A DNA stretch of 64,000 nucleotides from Idiomarina aquatica (GCF_003987185.1 NZ_PIPS01000001.1:124001-188000), one strand, 5' to 3'; counted from the first letter of the stretch, positions 35,758 to 44,666 are shown. The notes: generated by a model from the letters alone, not told the origin. Numbers and translations: made by a program.

Positions 35758-36366
35758 ATGGGTATTGGTGCAATGAGATCGAACATGGAAAAACTACAAC
35801 ACGGCGTTTTTGCGCTTATATTGGCTGTTATCGTAATGGCGGTTTTACAACTGATGCCGCAATGGCACGATGCGCTGACGTTTCATAGCGAGTCGGCATT
35901 AAGCCAGGGCTGGCCGTTGATCAGTGCTCACTTTATTCACCTCGACTGGACCCATGCGCTGTTTAACTATCTTGCGCTGGCGGTTATCGTCGCCATCTGG
36001 CATCGTCATTTAAACAGCCGCTGGTTGCTGAACGCGATGCTGCTCAGTGCGGTCACCATCAGTCTGCTGCTGTTATTTTTTGAGGTACAGTTTGTCGGTT
36101 TATCCGGTGTCATTCATGGCTTGCTGCTGTACTGCCTGATTCGCGATGCCAAACAACACCGCTGGATGTGGCTGTTGGTTGTCGTCGTGCTGGCCAAAGT
36201 GGTGGCAGAATTGCTGGGCTGGCGTCCGGCACATTTCGTCGGCGACGATGTCGCGTTAATTCATGCCGCAGGCCTGGTCAGTGCCTTAGTGCTGTTAAAA
36301 CTGGAACGGCGCCGCTTAAGCGACGCCGTTCCCGAACCGTTAAAAAACAAAAACGCTGAGCGCTAA
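35758..36366 (+). CDS. rrtA: Rhombosortase (rhomboid-family GlyGly-CTERM protease)
   Basis: Intramembrane serine protease of 202 residues (from ATG 35758; ATGs at 35773 and 35785 are possible starts). It has about six hydrophobic helices. The catalytic Ser is in FVGLSGVIHGLLLYCL and the likely catalytic His in VALIHAAGLVSAL; the WPLISAHFIHLDWTHALFNYLAL segment fits the rhombosortase branch of rhomboids. Such enzymes process C-terminal GlyGly-CTERM anchors of secreted proteins. None of the exported proteins in this window shows that tail, so targets must be elsewhere. The 3' end overlaps the convergent S9 peptidase gene by 4 bases. Confidence 0.85.
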   Translation: MGIGAMRSNMEKLQHGVFALILAVIVMAVLQLMPQWHDALTFHSESALSQGWPLISAHFIHLDWTHALFNYLALAVIVAIWHRHLNSRWLLNAMLLSAVTISLLLLFFEVQFVGLSGVIHGLLLYCLIRDAKQHRWMWLLVVVVLAKVVAELLGWRPAHFVGDDVALIHAAGLVSALVLLKLERRRLSDAVPEPLKNKNAER

Positions 36367-38870
36367 TCGCGCTCAGGTTTCAGGTTTTCTTCGAACAACT
36401 TGAAGATACGACGGTATTCGTTCAGCCAGCTTTCCGGCTGACGGAAGCCATGCGGTTCGACCGGATAAATGGCCGTTTCCCAATCGGTCTTCTTCAGCTC
36501 AATAAGACGCTGTACCAGACGCACGCTGTCCTGGAAGAAAACGTTGTCATCGATCATCGGCGCGTTGATCAACAACGCGTCCTGCAGGCCTTCCGCGAAA
36601 TAAATCGGTGAACTGCGACGATAGGCAATGGTGTCGTCCTGTGGCAGGTTCAGAATGTTTGAGGTGTAGCCAACGTTATAGTGGGCCCAATCCGTTACCG
36701 GACGCAATGCCGAGCCGGCTTCAAACAAACCCGGTTCCTTAAACAACGCCATAAAGGTCAGGAAACCACCGTACGAACCACCGTAGGTACCCAAACGATC
36801 ACCATCCACGTTCAGTTCGCGCTGAAGGTAATCGGCAACATCCACCAGGTCTTCCACTTCCGGCGTGCCCATTTGGCGATAAATTGCGGTACGCCAGTCG
36901 CGGCCGTATCCTTTCGAACCCCGGTAGTCGAGATCCGCAACCACATAACCGTGCTTATTCAGCAAGCTATGGAACATAAACTCACGGAAGTAATTTGACC
37001 AACCCAGATGAGCGTTCTGCAGATACCCGGCACCGTGAATGAAGACCACCGCCGGGTACGCTTCAGCGCGGTCAGCGTCGAAGTCTTCAGGGGTGTAAAT
37101 GCGGGTATAAATCGGCCGCTCGACATGGCTTGACGGTACCCCGACCACATCCGGTGCGGTCCAGTCGATGCTGAGGAATTTCTCAGACACGGTAAAGGTC
37201 TTACGCTCTGGCGCATCGCCCGGCTGAGTCGATTTGTGATAAAGCTCCGGTGGCATCAACGGCGTTGAGTGCGTCAACAGCAGTTGATCATCGGTCGGGC
37301 TCAGTTCAAACGCGGTCATACCGCCCAAATCGGTCAACGCTTCAGGCTTACTGCTGCCGTCGGTTTTCACCCGATAAACTTCGTAAATGCCCGGATGGTC
37401 GATGTTGGCCTGAAAGTAGAAGTACTCCGCATCCCGGCTCAGTTCAGCGGTTTCGACCACATAGTCACCTGCGGTCAGTTGCTGGCGGTCTCCGTTCAGC
37501 GGCTTCACGTACAGGTGCGAGTAACCGTCGGCTTCGGACATAAACCATAGGGTTTCGGTGTTCAGCCAACCAAATTCGTTATGGGTATAGTTAATCCAGG
37601 CGTCGTCGTGCAGACGATCCTGAGCGACCAGTTTTTTACCGGCAAAGTCCACCGTCGCGATCCAACGGTCTTTGTTGTCCCAGGCTTCCAGCATTACCGC
37701 CAGCTGCGTACCGTCTTCATTCCACTGCATGGCGCCGTTTTCCCAGCCCCAGTCAGCCATCAGATGAATCGCACGCGGCTTTTGCTCCGACTCATAGTCT
37801 TCACCACGAGCCTCGTGGTTTTCGCGCTTGACCTCGGCCAGTACGTCTTCATTCCAGCCCGGCAAGGTATTGTACGTCAGCGTGGTGTCGCTGTGGTTTT
37901 GCAAATCCAGAATCACCAGTTGCTGTTCATTCGGCTTAGCATCGGCGACACGGCGGCGCACCCGTTCACTGGAGACGCGACCATCTTCGTTGATGTAGTT
38001 TGGCATGATGTCGCCGTCTTCGCGCCAGGCCTGCGGCTCACTGATGGCGGCAATGATTTTATCACCACGTGGCGACAAACGGGCATCAACCAGCTGTTTG
38101 GATTTATCCAGATAAAACGGTTTTGGTGCCAGCGTTGGGTTTTCCGCCTGCAATTGCTGTTCACGCTCAAATCGCTCGGCCGCTGCCTTACGCTCTTTCT
38201 GCACAAACTGGATAAGCTGTTGCTCTTCACGGGCCAGGTAATCGGCGGCTGGTTTATTTGCCTGTGGTGCGTCTTCAAACTTGATTGACGCCACCTGGCG
38301 GCTCGCACCGGTATTCACGTTCACCACGTAAAAGTCGTTACCCTGCTGATAACTCAGGCTACCATCCGTCATCGCCTGCAGATTGTGCTGACGGGCTTCA
38401 TCGCGGGTCAATTGGCGTACGCTGTTATCCGCAAAACGGACAAACACATTACCTTCGTAGGTATAGGCTATCCAATCGGCAACGGCTGAACGCTCGGTTT
38501 CGTCAGCGACGTAGAAATGATAATCCGACAAGGGTACCCGCTGGGCATCACCCTGAGCATTTTTTATCACCATTAAGTCACGAATGTCACTGCCTTCGCG
38601 CTTCTGGTAAAACAGCATATCGTTGCCGTCCAGGCTCCAGAAGGCGTTCTCCGGAAAACGACCCATCCAGTCCGGATCGGCCATGATTTGTTCCATCGTC
38701 AGCTCGGCCGTACCCTGAGCACTGGCAAGCGGGTCGGCACTGACGGTTTGTACTTGCTTGGACGTGGCTGCCGGAGCCATTGCCGCGCCGTCATTAGCGG
38801 GCGACGTAGATGCGCAAGAGGCGGCTAATAATGCCGCCCCTATTGCAATCACTAAACGTGATTTAACCAT
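36363..38870 (-). CDS. S9-family dipeptidyl peptidase lipoprotein
   Basis: Exported prolyl-oligopeptidase-type serine peptidase of 835 residues, DPP-IV-like. Lipobox LAASC (Cys19). A beta-propeller region (about 60-560) precedes the hydrolase domain. The triad is visible: Ser699 in GTYGGSYGGFL, Asp774 in PMIDDNVFFQDS and His807 in YPVEPHGFRQPESW. It starts 11 bases after maiA and is the last gene of the hppD-hmgA-fah-maiA run, so the tyrosine-degradation operon also makes a peptidase that can release amino acids. Confidence 0.93.
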   Translation of the reverse strand: MVKSRLVIAIGAALLAASCASTSPANDGAAMAPAATSKQVQTVSADPLASAQGTAELTMEQIMADPDWMGRFPENAFWSLDGNDMLFYQKREGSDIRDLMVIKNAQGDAQRVPLSDYHFYVADETERSAVADWIAYTYEGNVFVRFADNSVRQLTRDEARQHNLQAMTDGSLSYQQGNDFYVVNVNTGASRQVASIKFEDAPQANKPAADYLAREEQQLIQFVQKERKAAAERFEREQQLQAENPTLAPKPFYLDKSKQLVDARLSPRGDKIIAAISEPQAWREDGDIMPNYINEDGRVSSERVRRRVADAKPNEQQLVILDLQNHSDTTLTYNTLPGWNEDVLAEVKRENHEARGEDYESEQKPRAIHLMADWGWENGAMQWNEDGTQLAVMLEAWDNKDRWIATVDFAGKKLVAQDRLHDDAWINYTHNEFGWLNTETLWFMSEADGYSHLYVKPLNGDRQQLTAGDYVVETAELSRDAEYFYFQANIDHPGIYEVYRVKTDGSSKPEALTDLGGMTAFELSPTDDQLLLTHSTPLMPPELYHKSTQPGDAPERKTFTVSEKFLSIDWTAPDVVGVPSSHVERPIYTRIYTPEDFDADRAEAYPAVVFIHGAGYLQNAHLGWSNYFREFMFHSLLNKHGYVVADLDYRGSKGYGRDWRTAIYRQMGTPEVEDLVDVADYLQRELNVDGDRLGTYGGSYGGFLTFMALFKEPGLFEAGSALRPVTDWAHYNVGYTSNILNLPQDDTIAYRRSSPIYFAEGLQDALLINAPMIDDNVFFQDSVRLVQRLIELKKTDWETAIYPVEPHGFRQPESWLNEYRRIFKLFEENLKPERD

Positions 38871-38881
38871 GTGTTTATTCC

Positions 38882-39523
38882 TTATTGTGCGTCTGGCTGA
38901 TTCTCTGGACGTGCCTGCTGCACCGCCTGCAACTGTTGTAAGCGGTCGTTGACAGCGGTCAACGTCGGGTAGTCGTCTAACGGTACCTTAAAGCGTTGCG
39001 CGTTGTACACCTGCGGCAACAGGCAGATATCTGCCAATGTTACCGAATCTCCGTAGCAATATTCACCGGCAGTTTCGGTCAGCCGCTGTTCAAATGCGGT
39101 GAAAGCCGTGTGTACCCAGTGATGAATCCAGTCATTGCGCTGTTCATCTGAGCAATTGAGGGTTCCGGTCAAGTATTGCAGCACCCGTAAGTTGGTGATC
39201 GGTTGCAGTTCGCAGGCCAGGTCATACGCGAGGGCGCGTGCCTTGGCGCGATCAACCGGATCCGATGGTAACAAAGGTCGCTGCGCGTAGCGCTCATCCA
39301 GGTATTCGATGATTGCTAACGATTGATTCAGGGTAACGTCATCATCAACAAAGGTCGGCACCAGGCTTGCCGGATTGAGCTTTTTGTATTCGGGGGTATG
39401 CTGTTCACCGCCGTCTTTAACCAGGTGTACGGGCTGATAGTCAAACGGCAGTTTTTTTAAATAAAGCGCCAGCCGGACACGAAAACTGGCGCTTGAGCGC
39501 CAGTATCCATAGAGCTTCATCAT
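38882..39523 (-). CDS. maiA: Maleylacetoacetate isomerase (GST zeta class)
   Basis: Isomerises maleylacetoacetate to fumarylacetoacetate using glutathione, the penultimate step of tyrosine catabolism. The 213 residues start MKLYGYWRSSASFRVRLALYLK, where the SSAS segment carries the catalytic Ser of zeta GSTs, followed by LNPASLVPTF and the Q-S-x-A-I-I-E-Y-L block. ATGs at 39521-39523 and 39518-39520 are both possible; AAAGGA suits the first. The start overlaps the fah stop by 4 bases. Confidence 0.95.
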   Translation of the reverse strand: MMKLYGYWRSSASFRVRLALYLKKLPFDYQPVHLVKDGGEQHTPEYKKLNPASLVPTFVDDDVTLNQSLAIIEYLDERYAQRPLLPSDPVDRAKARALAYDLACELQPITNLRVLQYLTGTLNCSDEQRNDWIHHWVHTAFTAFEQRLTETAGEYCYGDSVTLADICLLPQVYNAQRFKVPLDDYPTLTAVNDRLQQLQAVQQARPENQPDAQ

Positions 39524-40545
39524 TGTGACGGTCCTTTATATTCCACCACTTTTTGATCAATGGCACCAAAGATGGACTGACCGTTGGGGTCTTTCATTTC
39601 CATATGAATGGTGTCGCCGAATTTCATGAATTCAGTGCTGGGCTTGCCGTCACGGATGGTTTCGATCATGCGGACCTCGGCAATACAACTGTAGCCGACG
39701 CCGCCTTCTTCGATGGCAGTACCGTGGTCGGTGCCCTGTTTGTTCGATACCGTACCCGAGCCAATGATGGCACCGGCGCCAAGGTTACGGGTCTTCGCCG
39801 CATGTGCGACCAATTGAGCAAAATTGAAGGTCATGTCTTCGCCGGCATTGGGTTTGCCAAACGGCTTGCCGTTGTATTCTGACAGCAACGGTAGATGCAC
39901 TTTATTGTCGCGCCAGGCGTCACCCAGCTCGTCCGGAGTGACCGCGACCGGTGAAAACGCTGACGATGGCTTGCTCTGGAAAAAGCCAAAGCCTTTGCCC
40001 AACTCACCCGGGATCAAGCCGCGCAGTGACACGTCGTTCACCAGCATCAGTAACTTAATGTGCTCGCCGGCCGCTTTGGCGTCGATGCCCATTGGCACAT
40101 CATCGGTAATGACCGCGATTTCACCTTCAAAGTCGATGCCCCACTCGGTGCTGGCCATCTGAATTTCGTCGTGTGGTCCCAAGAAGTCGTCGGAGCCACC
40201 TTGATACATCAGTGGATCTTCCCAAAAGCTGGGCGGCATTTCGGCGCCACGAGCCTTACGCACCAGCTCAACGTGGTTAACATAAGCACTGCCGTCAGCC
40301 CATTGATAAGCACGCGGCAACGGTGATTCACACAGCACCTGCTCAAAGGTCACTTCACCGTCAACACGGCCCGCGTTGAGCTGCTGGTAAACCTCATTGA
40401 GCTTCGCTTCAACGTCATCCCAGTTATCAATGGCTTCCTGCATACAGGAGGCGATTGCGGGCACGGCAACGGCGCGTGTCAGGTCTTTACTGACAACCAT
40501 TAACTGGCCGTCACGGGTTCCATTTCGGTATGTGGCTAGTTTCAT
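39520..40545 (-). CDS. fahA: Fumarylacetoacetase (FAH family)
   Basis: Hydrolyses fumarylacetoacetate to fumarate and acetoacetate, the last step of tyrosine breakdown. The 341 residues show the FAH metal site: STEWGIDFEGEIAVITDDVP (Glu ligands) and MLVNDVSLRG (Asp), plus GFGFFQSKPSSAFSPVAVTPDELGDAW and AIIGSGTVSNK. This is the shorter bacterial form common beside hmgA. It lies 3 bases after hmgA and overlaps maiA by 4 bases. Confidence 0.93.
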   Translation of the reverse strand: MKLATYRNGTRDGQLMVVSKDLTRAVAVPAIASCMQEAIDNWDDVEAKLNEVYQQLNAGRVDGEVTFEQVLCESPLPRAYQWADGSAYVNHVELVRKARGAEMPPSFWEDPLMYQGGSDDFLGPHDEIQMASTEWGIDFEGEIAVITDDVPMGIDAKAAGEHIKLLMLVNDVSLRGLIPGELGKGFGFFQSKPSSAFSPVAVTPDELGDAWRDNKVHLPLLSEYNGKPFGKPNAGEDMTFNFAQLVAHAAKTRNLGAGAIIGSGTVSNKQGTDHGTAIEEGGVGYSCIAEVRMIETIRDGKPSTEFMKFGDTIHMEMKDPNGQSIFGAIDQKVVEYKGPSQ

Positions 40546-40548
40546 AAA

Positions 40549-41682
40549 TTATTTTTTCTCCTGCCAACTGTAAACGTAGTCGGGATTCTCGACCGCCAAT
40601 GCGGCGTTACTCATTTCCAGCGCATTGCGGGTATCAAGCATCACCGCAACTTCGTCAGTGAATTTCTTTTTGTACTCACGCCCGGCTTTAAAGGCTTTCG
40701 GGTGCGGGCCATGGGTAAAACCTGCCGGATGGAAGGTTACCATACCACGATCGATGTTATCGCGACTAAAGAAGTCACCCTCGTGATAGAACAGCACTTC
40801 ATCGTAATCGTCGTTGTTGTGATAGAACGGCACTTTGAGGGCGCCCGGATCCGATTCAATCGGCCGTGGCACAAAGGTACAAACCACAAAGCCGTCCGCC
40901 ACAAAGGTGGTGTGCGCCGACGGTGGTAAGTGATAGCGATGGCTCATTAACGGGCGGATATCGCGCCAGTTTAAGCGTACCGGTGCCAGATCGCCGTGCC
41001 AGCCAATGGCATCCAACGGGTTGTACGGATAGGTGATGGTACTGATCTGTTGATGACGTTTGACATACACCTGCCAGCGCTGTTCGCTGTACTGCGCTTT
41101 GAACGCATCATCAATGGCCGGAGTATCCAGTACCGCCGGATCAAACACTGCATGATTACCGACAATGCCTTTCTCCGGCAGCTGATAGGCGCCGTTAGTG
41201 GCCTCAATCATCAGCAGTTCCATTTTTTCGTCCGGCTCTAACCGCCAATTGGTTGAGCGCGGCAACATAAAGTAGTCGCCCTTAACCAGATGGATATGGC
41301 CGTAATCGCAGAACAAATGACCGCTGCCCTCATGAACGAACAACAGATCGTCACCGTCGGCATTACGCACCAGGTACTTCATGTTTTCCGAACAATGCCA
41401 GATGCGGAACTTACACTGACTGTTCGACAGCAGGTCTGGCGTCAGCCAAGGATTTTCCGGCGCCTGTTCGGTCAATTTGTTGAAGTCAAAGGCACGCGGT
41501 TTTAGCGGCCCTTCCCACTCCGACCAACCGGTCGGCGCATGTTGATGATGGAAGTGCGTCGCAGGGCCAAAAAAGCCGCTGCGACCCGCTTCGCGCTCAT
41601 AAATGGCCTGCTCCGGAAAGTCAGCATGGGCTTGTCGTGACGACGTCCCTTCCTGCTTCGGGAAGCTGATCCATTTACGCAT
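40549..41682 (-). CDS. hmgA: Homogentisate 1,2-dioxygenase
   Basis: Opens the ring of homogentisate to maleylacetoacetate using Fe(II) and O2. The 377 residues belong to the compact bacterial branch (animal and Pseudomonas enzymes are about 430-440). Cupin blocks are DLLFVHEGSGHLFCDYGHIHLVKGDYFMLPRSTNWRL and YDEVLFYHEGDFFSRDNIDRGMVTFHPAGFTHGPHP, the latter carrying the likely His and Glu iron ligands. The start overlaps the hppD stop by 8 bases. Confidence 0.93.
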   Translation of the reverse strand: MRKWISFPKQEGTSSRQAHADFPEQAIYEREAGRSGFFGPATHFHHQHAPTGWSEWEGPLKPRAFDFNKLTEQAPENPWLTPDLLSNSQCKFRIWHCSENMKYLVRNADGDDLLFVHEGSGHLFCDYGHIHLVKGDYFMLPRSTNWRLEPDEKMELLMIEATNGAYQLPEKGIVGNHAVFDPAVLDTPAIDDAFKAQYSEQRWQVYVKRHQQISTITYPYNPLDAIGWHGDLAPVRLNWRDIRPLMSHRYHLPPSAHTTFVADGFVVCTFVPRPIESDPGALKVPFYHNNDDYDEVLFYHEGDFFSRDNIDRGMVTFHPAGFTHGPHPKAFKAGREYKKKFTDEVAVMLDTRNALEMSNAALAVENPDYVYSWQEKK

Positions 41683-42748
41683 CGCTCAATACTCCACGGC
41701 GAATTTGATCTTCCTCGATACTCTCGAACAGCGCTTTGAAGTTACCTTCGCCAAAGCCTTCATTGCCTTTACGCTGAATGATTTCGAAGAATACCGGACC
41801 AATCACGGTCTGCGTGAAAATCTGCAGCAAAATACCGTCTTTCATCGGGGCACCGTCGATTAGGATGCGTTGTTCGCGCAGCGCATCAACGTCTTCTTCG
41901 TGACCCTCAACACGCTCATCGATTTTCTCGTAGTAGGTGTCCGGCGTGTCCATAAAGTTCATGCCAATGGCGCGCAAGTCTTTAACGGTTTTGTAGATGT
42001 TGTCTGAGGTCAGGGCGATGTGCTGAATACCCTCGCCTTTGTACTCACGCAGGTACTCTTCGATTTGTGACTTGTCGTCGTGCGATTCGTTGATTGGAAT
42101 GCGGATTTTGCCGCACGGTGCGGTCATGGCGCGGCTCAACAAACCGGTCAGTTTACCTTCGATGTCAAAATAGCGGATTTCACGGAAGTTACCGATGCGC
42201 TCGTAGAAGCCGGCCCAGGTATCCATGTTGCCGCGGAACACGTTGTGCGTCAGGTGATCGATTTCGTACAGACCCGCCGCGTGTTCTTTCATTTTGCTTT
42301 CCCAGTTATCGTAAAACTCGAAATGCTGATGATAAATCTCGTGGTTGTCGTAGTTGTCGATAAAGTACAACACGCTCTCGCCGATGCCGTACACGGCTTT
42401 GGCACCGTCGATGACGCCCTGTTCGGCAGGAAATGCTTTGGCGCCATTGGCCACGGCGTGGTCAAACGCATGCTTAGCATCTTTTACACGCCATGCCATA
42501 CCACAGACGCTGGGACCGTGGTCTTTGGCAAATTCTTCTGCCTGGCCACCCGGCTCAGCATTAACGATGAAGTTAACGTCGTTTTGTTTGTACAGCCAGG
42601 CTTGCTTGGTTTTGTGCTTGGCTACTTCGGTAAAGCCCAGTTTATCAAACAGGTCTTTCAGTGCGTCGATGCCTTTTTGATCCGGAGCGCTGTACTCAAC
42701 GAATTCAAAGCCATCGGTATTCAGTGGGTTGGTCATTACATCTGACAT
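41675..42748 (-). CDS. hppD: 4-hydroxyphenylpyruvate dioxygenase
   Basis: Converts 4-hydroxyphenylpyruvate to homogentisate with Fe(II) and O2. The 357 residues match bacterial HPPD. The iron ligands are in YEIDHLTHNVF (His), GIQHIALTSDNIY (His) and GPVFFEIIQRKGNEGFGEGNF (Glu). It is the first gene of the five-gene operon. AAGGATAAAACC precedes the ATG. Two TyrR-box-like sites lie 118-135 and 190-207 bases upstream, so induction through TyrR is likely. Confidence 0.96.
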   Translation of the reverse strand: MSDVMTNPLNTDGFEFVEYSAPDQKGIDALKDLFDKLGFTEVAKHKTKQAWLYKQNDVNFIVNAEPGGQAEEFAKDHGPSVCGMAWRVKDAKHAFDHAVANGAKAFPAEQGVIDGAKAVYGIGESVLYFIDNYDNHEIYHQHFEFYDNWESKMKEHAAGLYEIDHLTHNVFRGNMDTWAGFYERIGNFREIRYFDIEGKLTGLLSRAMTAPCGKIRIPINESHDDKSQIEEYLREYKGEGIQHIALTSDNIYKTVKDLRAIGMNFMDTPDTYYEKIDERVEGHEEDVDALREQRILIDGAPMKDGILLQIFTQTVIGPVFFEIIQRKGNEGFGEGNFKALFESIEEDQIRRGVLSDA

Positions 42749-42865
42749 GGTTTTATCCTTCCTGTTATTCGGTGTTGTTTTTTATGTCCCTTACACTGTA
42801 GGAGGATGCCGTGTCGATGGCGAGCTTTGCTCAACTGGCGAAATTTTAGTCCGCCACAGGCTTTT

Positions 42866-42883
42866 TGTAACGTTTGATTTACA
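42866..42883 (-). promoter_or_regulatory. TyrR box 2 upstream of hppD
   Basis: TGTAAC, six bases, TTTACA: 11 of 12 positions match the TyrR consensus TGTAAA-N6-TTTACA. It lies 118 bases before the hppD start, just beyond the tyrR terminator. The close partner of the perfect box at 42938-42955 (72 bases apart) suggests cooperative binding. Confidence 0.75.
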
Positions 42884-42886
42884 AAT

Positions 42887-42922
42887 AAAAAAGGCGTCTG
42901 CAAACACATACAGAACGCCTTT
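42887..42922 (-). terminator. Intrinsic terminator of tyrR
   Basis: On the minus strand AAAGGCGTTCTG (42922-42911) pairs with CAGACGCCTTT (42900-42890) with one bulged T and a 10-base loop; six T follow (42892-42887). It ends the tyrR transcript before the hppD promoter region. Confidence 0.85.
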
Positions 42923-42937
42923 CGGTCGATTTTGGCG

Positions 42938-42955
42938 TGTAAATATTATTTTACA
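42938..42955 (-). promoter_or_regulatory. TyrR box 1, perfect palindrome
   Basis: TGTAAA, TATTAT, TTTACA: 12 of 12 consensus positions. It lies 21 bases past the tyrR stop codon, upstream of the tyrR terminator and 190 bases before the hppD start. A strong site of this type usually binds TyrR without ATP or tyrosine. Confidence 0.85.
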
Positions 42956-42976
42956 ACGCTAATTGAATGTCCGTTT

Positions 42977-44530
42977 TTATTTACGCTGGCGTTGTTTACC
43001 GATGCCGTAGTCGCGCAGCTTGTTGGCCACTGCGGTGTGCGACAGCCCCAACCGCTTGGCTAACTGGCGGGTGCTCGGAAAGCTTGGGTACAGACGTCGT
43101 AAAATGCTGGACTCAAACTGCCGTACCGCTTCATCCAGGGTAAGATCGTCCATATCAACCGCCAGCGGTTCATTACCACTGTGTGTTTCGGGTAAGCGCA
43201 CATCGGCGGCTTCCAGAGTGTTTCCTTCTAGCATGGAAACCGAGCGGAACATGGTATTTTCCAATTGCCGCACGTTACCCGGCCACTGATAGCGCCGCAG
43301 TTTTTCGCGCGTCGCACGACCCAGCTTGACCTGACTGCGACCCAGGGTTTTGCAAGCTTGCGCAACAAAGTGTTCGGCCAGCAACATGATGTCCGAGCCA
43401 CGTTCCCGCAATGGCGGCAACTGCAATGACAACACGTTTAGGCGGTAATACAGATCCTCACGGAATTTGCCTTGTTCGACCAGCGCATAGAGCTGATCCT
43501 GAGCGGTACAAATAACCCGCACGTCGACACTGACCTCCTGCTCCTCGCCGATACGACGAAACACGCCGTCTTCTAGAAAGCGTAACAGCTTCGCCTGCAG
43601 ACTGATGGACATTTCACCCACGGAGTCCAGCAGCACGGTGCCACCGGCGGCCTGCTCCAACACACCGGACTTGCGCGTGCTTTGATGACTGAGGCTACCT
43701 TCACCGTGGCCGAACAGTTCGCTTTCCGCCACATTGTCGGGCAACGCCGCGCAATTAATGGCTAAAAACGGTTTCTCAAAACGACTGCTGGCGTAATGGC
43801 AGGCCTTCGCCAGCAGTTCTTTACCGACGCCGGTTTCGCCCTCGATCAACAACGGTGCATCCAGTTCCGCCATGCGTTGTGCATCTTTCAGCACCCGTTT
43901 GATGCTGGCATGCTCGGTCAGAATACCCGCAAAGGCTGACTGGTTGTCGCCGCGCTGCCAGGTCGCGGTAATCGGCTCGGTTTTACAGGTTATCACCGCT
44001 CCGGCAAAGGTTTCGCTGCCGTCCTCACCGGTTACCCAAATCGGTAACAGCTGGGCGTGATATTCGTCATGACCGATCAAAATGGCTTCGTAGGTCGGTT
44101 CTTTTGGCTGTTTTTCCAGCCAGCGCAGGATCGAGAAGCCATGAATGTATTGGTTAATGACCTCGCCTTTGAGATTTTCGCCCTGGCCGCTGAGCAACTG
44201 CGCACCGGCATCGTTAATGATGTCGATGCAACCTTTAGTATCAATGGATAACACCGGGTCGGGCAAGGTACTGAGCAGCAGACTGAACTCAAAATGCTCG
44301 CGTTCAAACGGCATGTAGGGAATGGTCTTAACGTCTTTTACATTGGGAATGCGCCGAATTTGCGGCATTAAGTGACTGAAGTCCTCAAACGCCAATTCGG
44401 GGAAATTTAGAAAGATCTTACCGCGCGGGTCCACTTCGATACCACGTAAGTCAATCTCGTGGTCACGCAATATTTGCAGCACGTCCTGGCAAATGCCTAA
44501 GCGGTCGTCGCAGCTAATCTCTAATCTCAT
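42977..44530 (-). CDS. tyrR: TyrR, aromatic amino-acid regulator
   Basis: Transcription factor of 517 residues with N-terminal ACT domain (about 1-72), PAS (about 80-190), AAA+ domain (about 205-440) and C-terminal Fis-like HTH (about 470-512, PSTRQLAKRLGLSHTAVANKLRDYGIGKQ). Walker A is GETGVGKE (231-238). The sigma-54-contact GAFTGA is absent (GHGEGSLSHQ in its place), as known for TyrR. Walker B reads VLLDSVGEM: Asp302 is present, but the next residue, usually Glu, is Ser303. It probably activates the hppD operon and perhaps represses itself through the box at 44564-44581. Confidence 0.95.
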   Translation of the reverse strand: MRLEISCDDRLGICQDVLQILRDHEIDLRGIEVDPRGKIFLNFPELAFEDFSHLMPQIRRIPNVKDVKTIPYMPFEREHFEFSLLLSTLPDPVLSIDTKGCIDIINDAGAQLLSGQGENLKGEVINQYIHGFSILRWLEKQPKEPTYEAILIGHDEYHAQLLPIWVTGEDGSETFAGAVITCKTEPITATWQRGDNQSAFAGILTEHASIKRVLKDAQRMAELDAPLLIEGETGVGKELLAKACHYASSRFEKPFLAINCAALPDNVAESELFGHGEGSLSHQSTRKSGVLEQAAGGTVLLDSVGEMSISLQAKLLRFLEDGVFRRIGEEQEVSVDVRVICTAQDQLYALVEQGKFREDLYYRLNVLSLQLPPLRERGSDIMLLAEHFVAQACKTLGRSQVKLGRATREKLRRYQWPGNVRQLENTMFRSVSMLEGNTLEAADVRLPETHSGNEPLAVDMDDLTLDEAVRQFESSILRRLYPSFPSTRQLAKRLGLSHTAVANKLRDYGIGKQRQRK

Positions 44531-44563
44531 ATCGGGTTGTCACCGGTTCGTCAAAAAACGTCT

Positions 44564-44581
44564 TGTAAAGCAAATGATACA
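44564..44581 (-). promoter_or_regulatory. Probable TyrR box in the tyrR promoter region
   Basis: On the plus strand TGTAAA, six bases, GATACA: 10 of 12 consensus positions. It ends 34 bases before the tyrR start, as expected for autoregulation. Confidence 0.6.
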
Positions 44582-44605
44582 GCAAAGTGACGGTGACAGA
44601 TAGTA

Positions 44606-44632
44606 AAAACCCCAGCACTCGGCCGGGGTTTT
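44606..44632 (-). terminator. Terminator of the phhA-phhB transcript
   Basis: AAAACCCC (44606-44613) pairs with GGGGTTTT (44625-44632); inner GC and GC can add to the stem. On the minus strand a run of five T follows. It lies 34 bases past the phhB stop and separates phhAB from tyrR. Confidence 0.8.
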
Positions 44633-44666
44633 ATTCCATTGGTCGAATTATTCGGTGTGCGCCTGG

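Noticed and set aside
37581-38288. 235-codon open frame opposite the S9 peptidase
   Set aside because: Antisense shadow; the peptidase frame carries the full triad and propeller.
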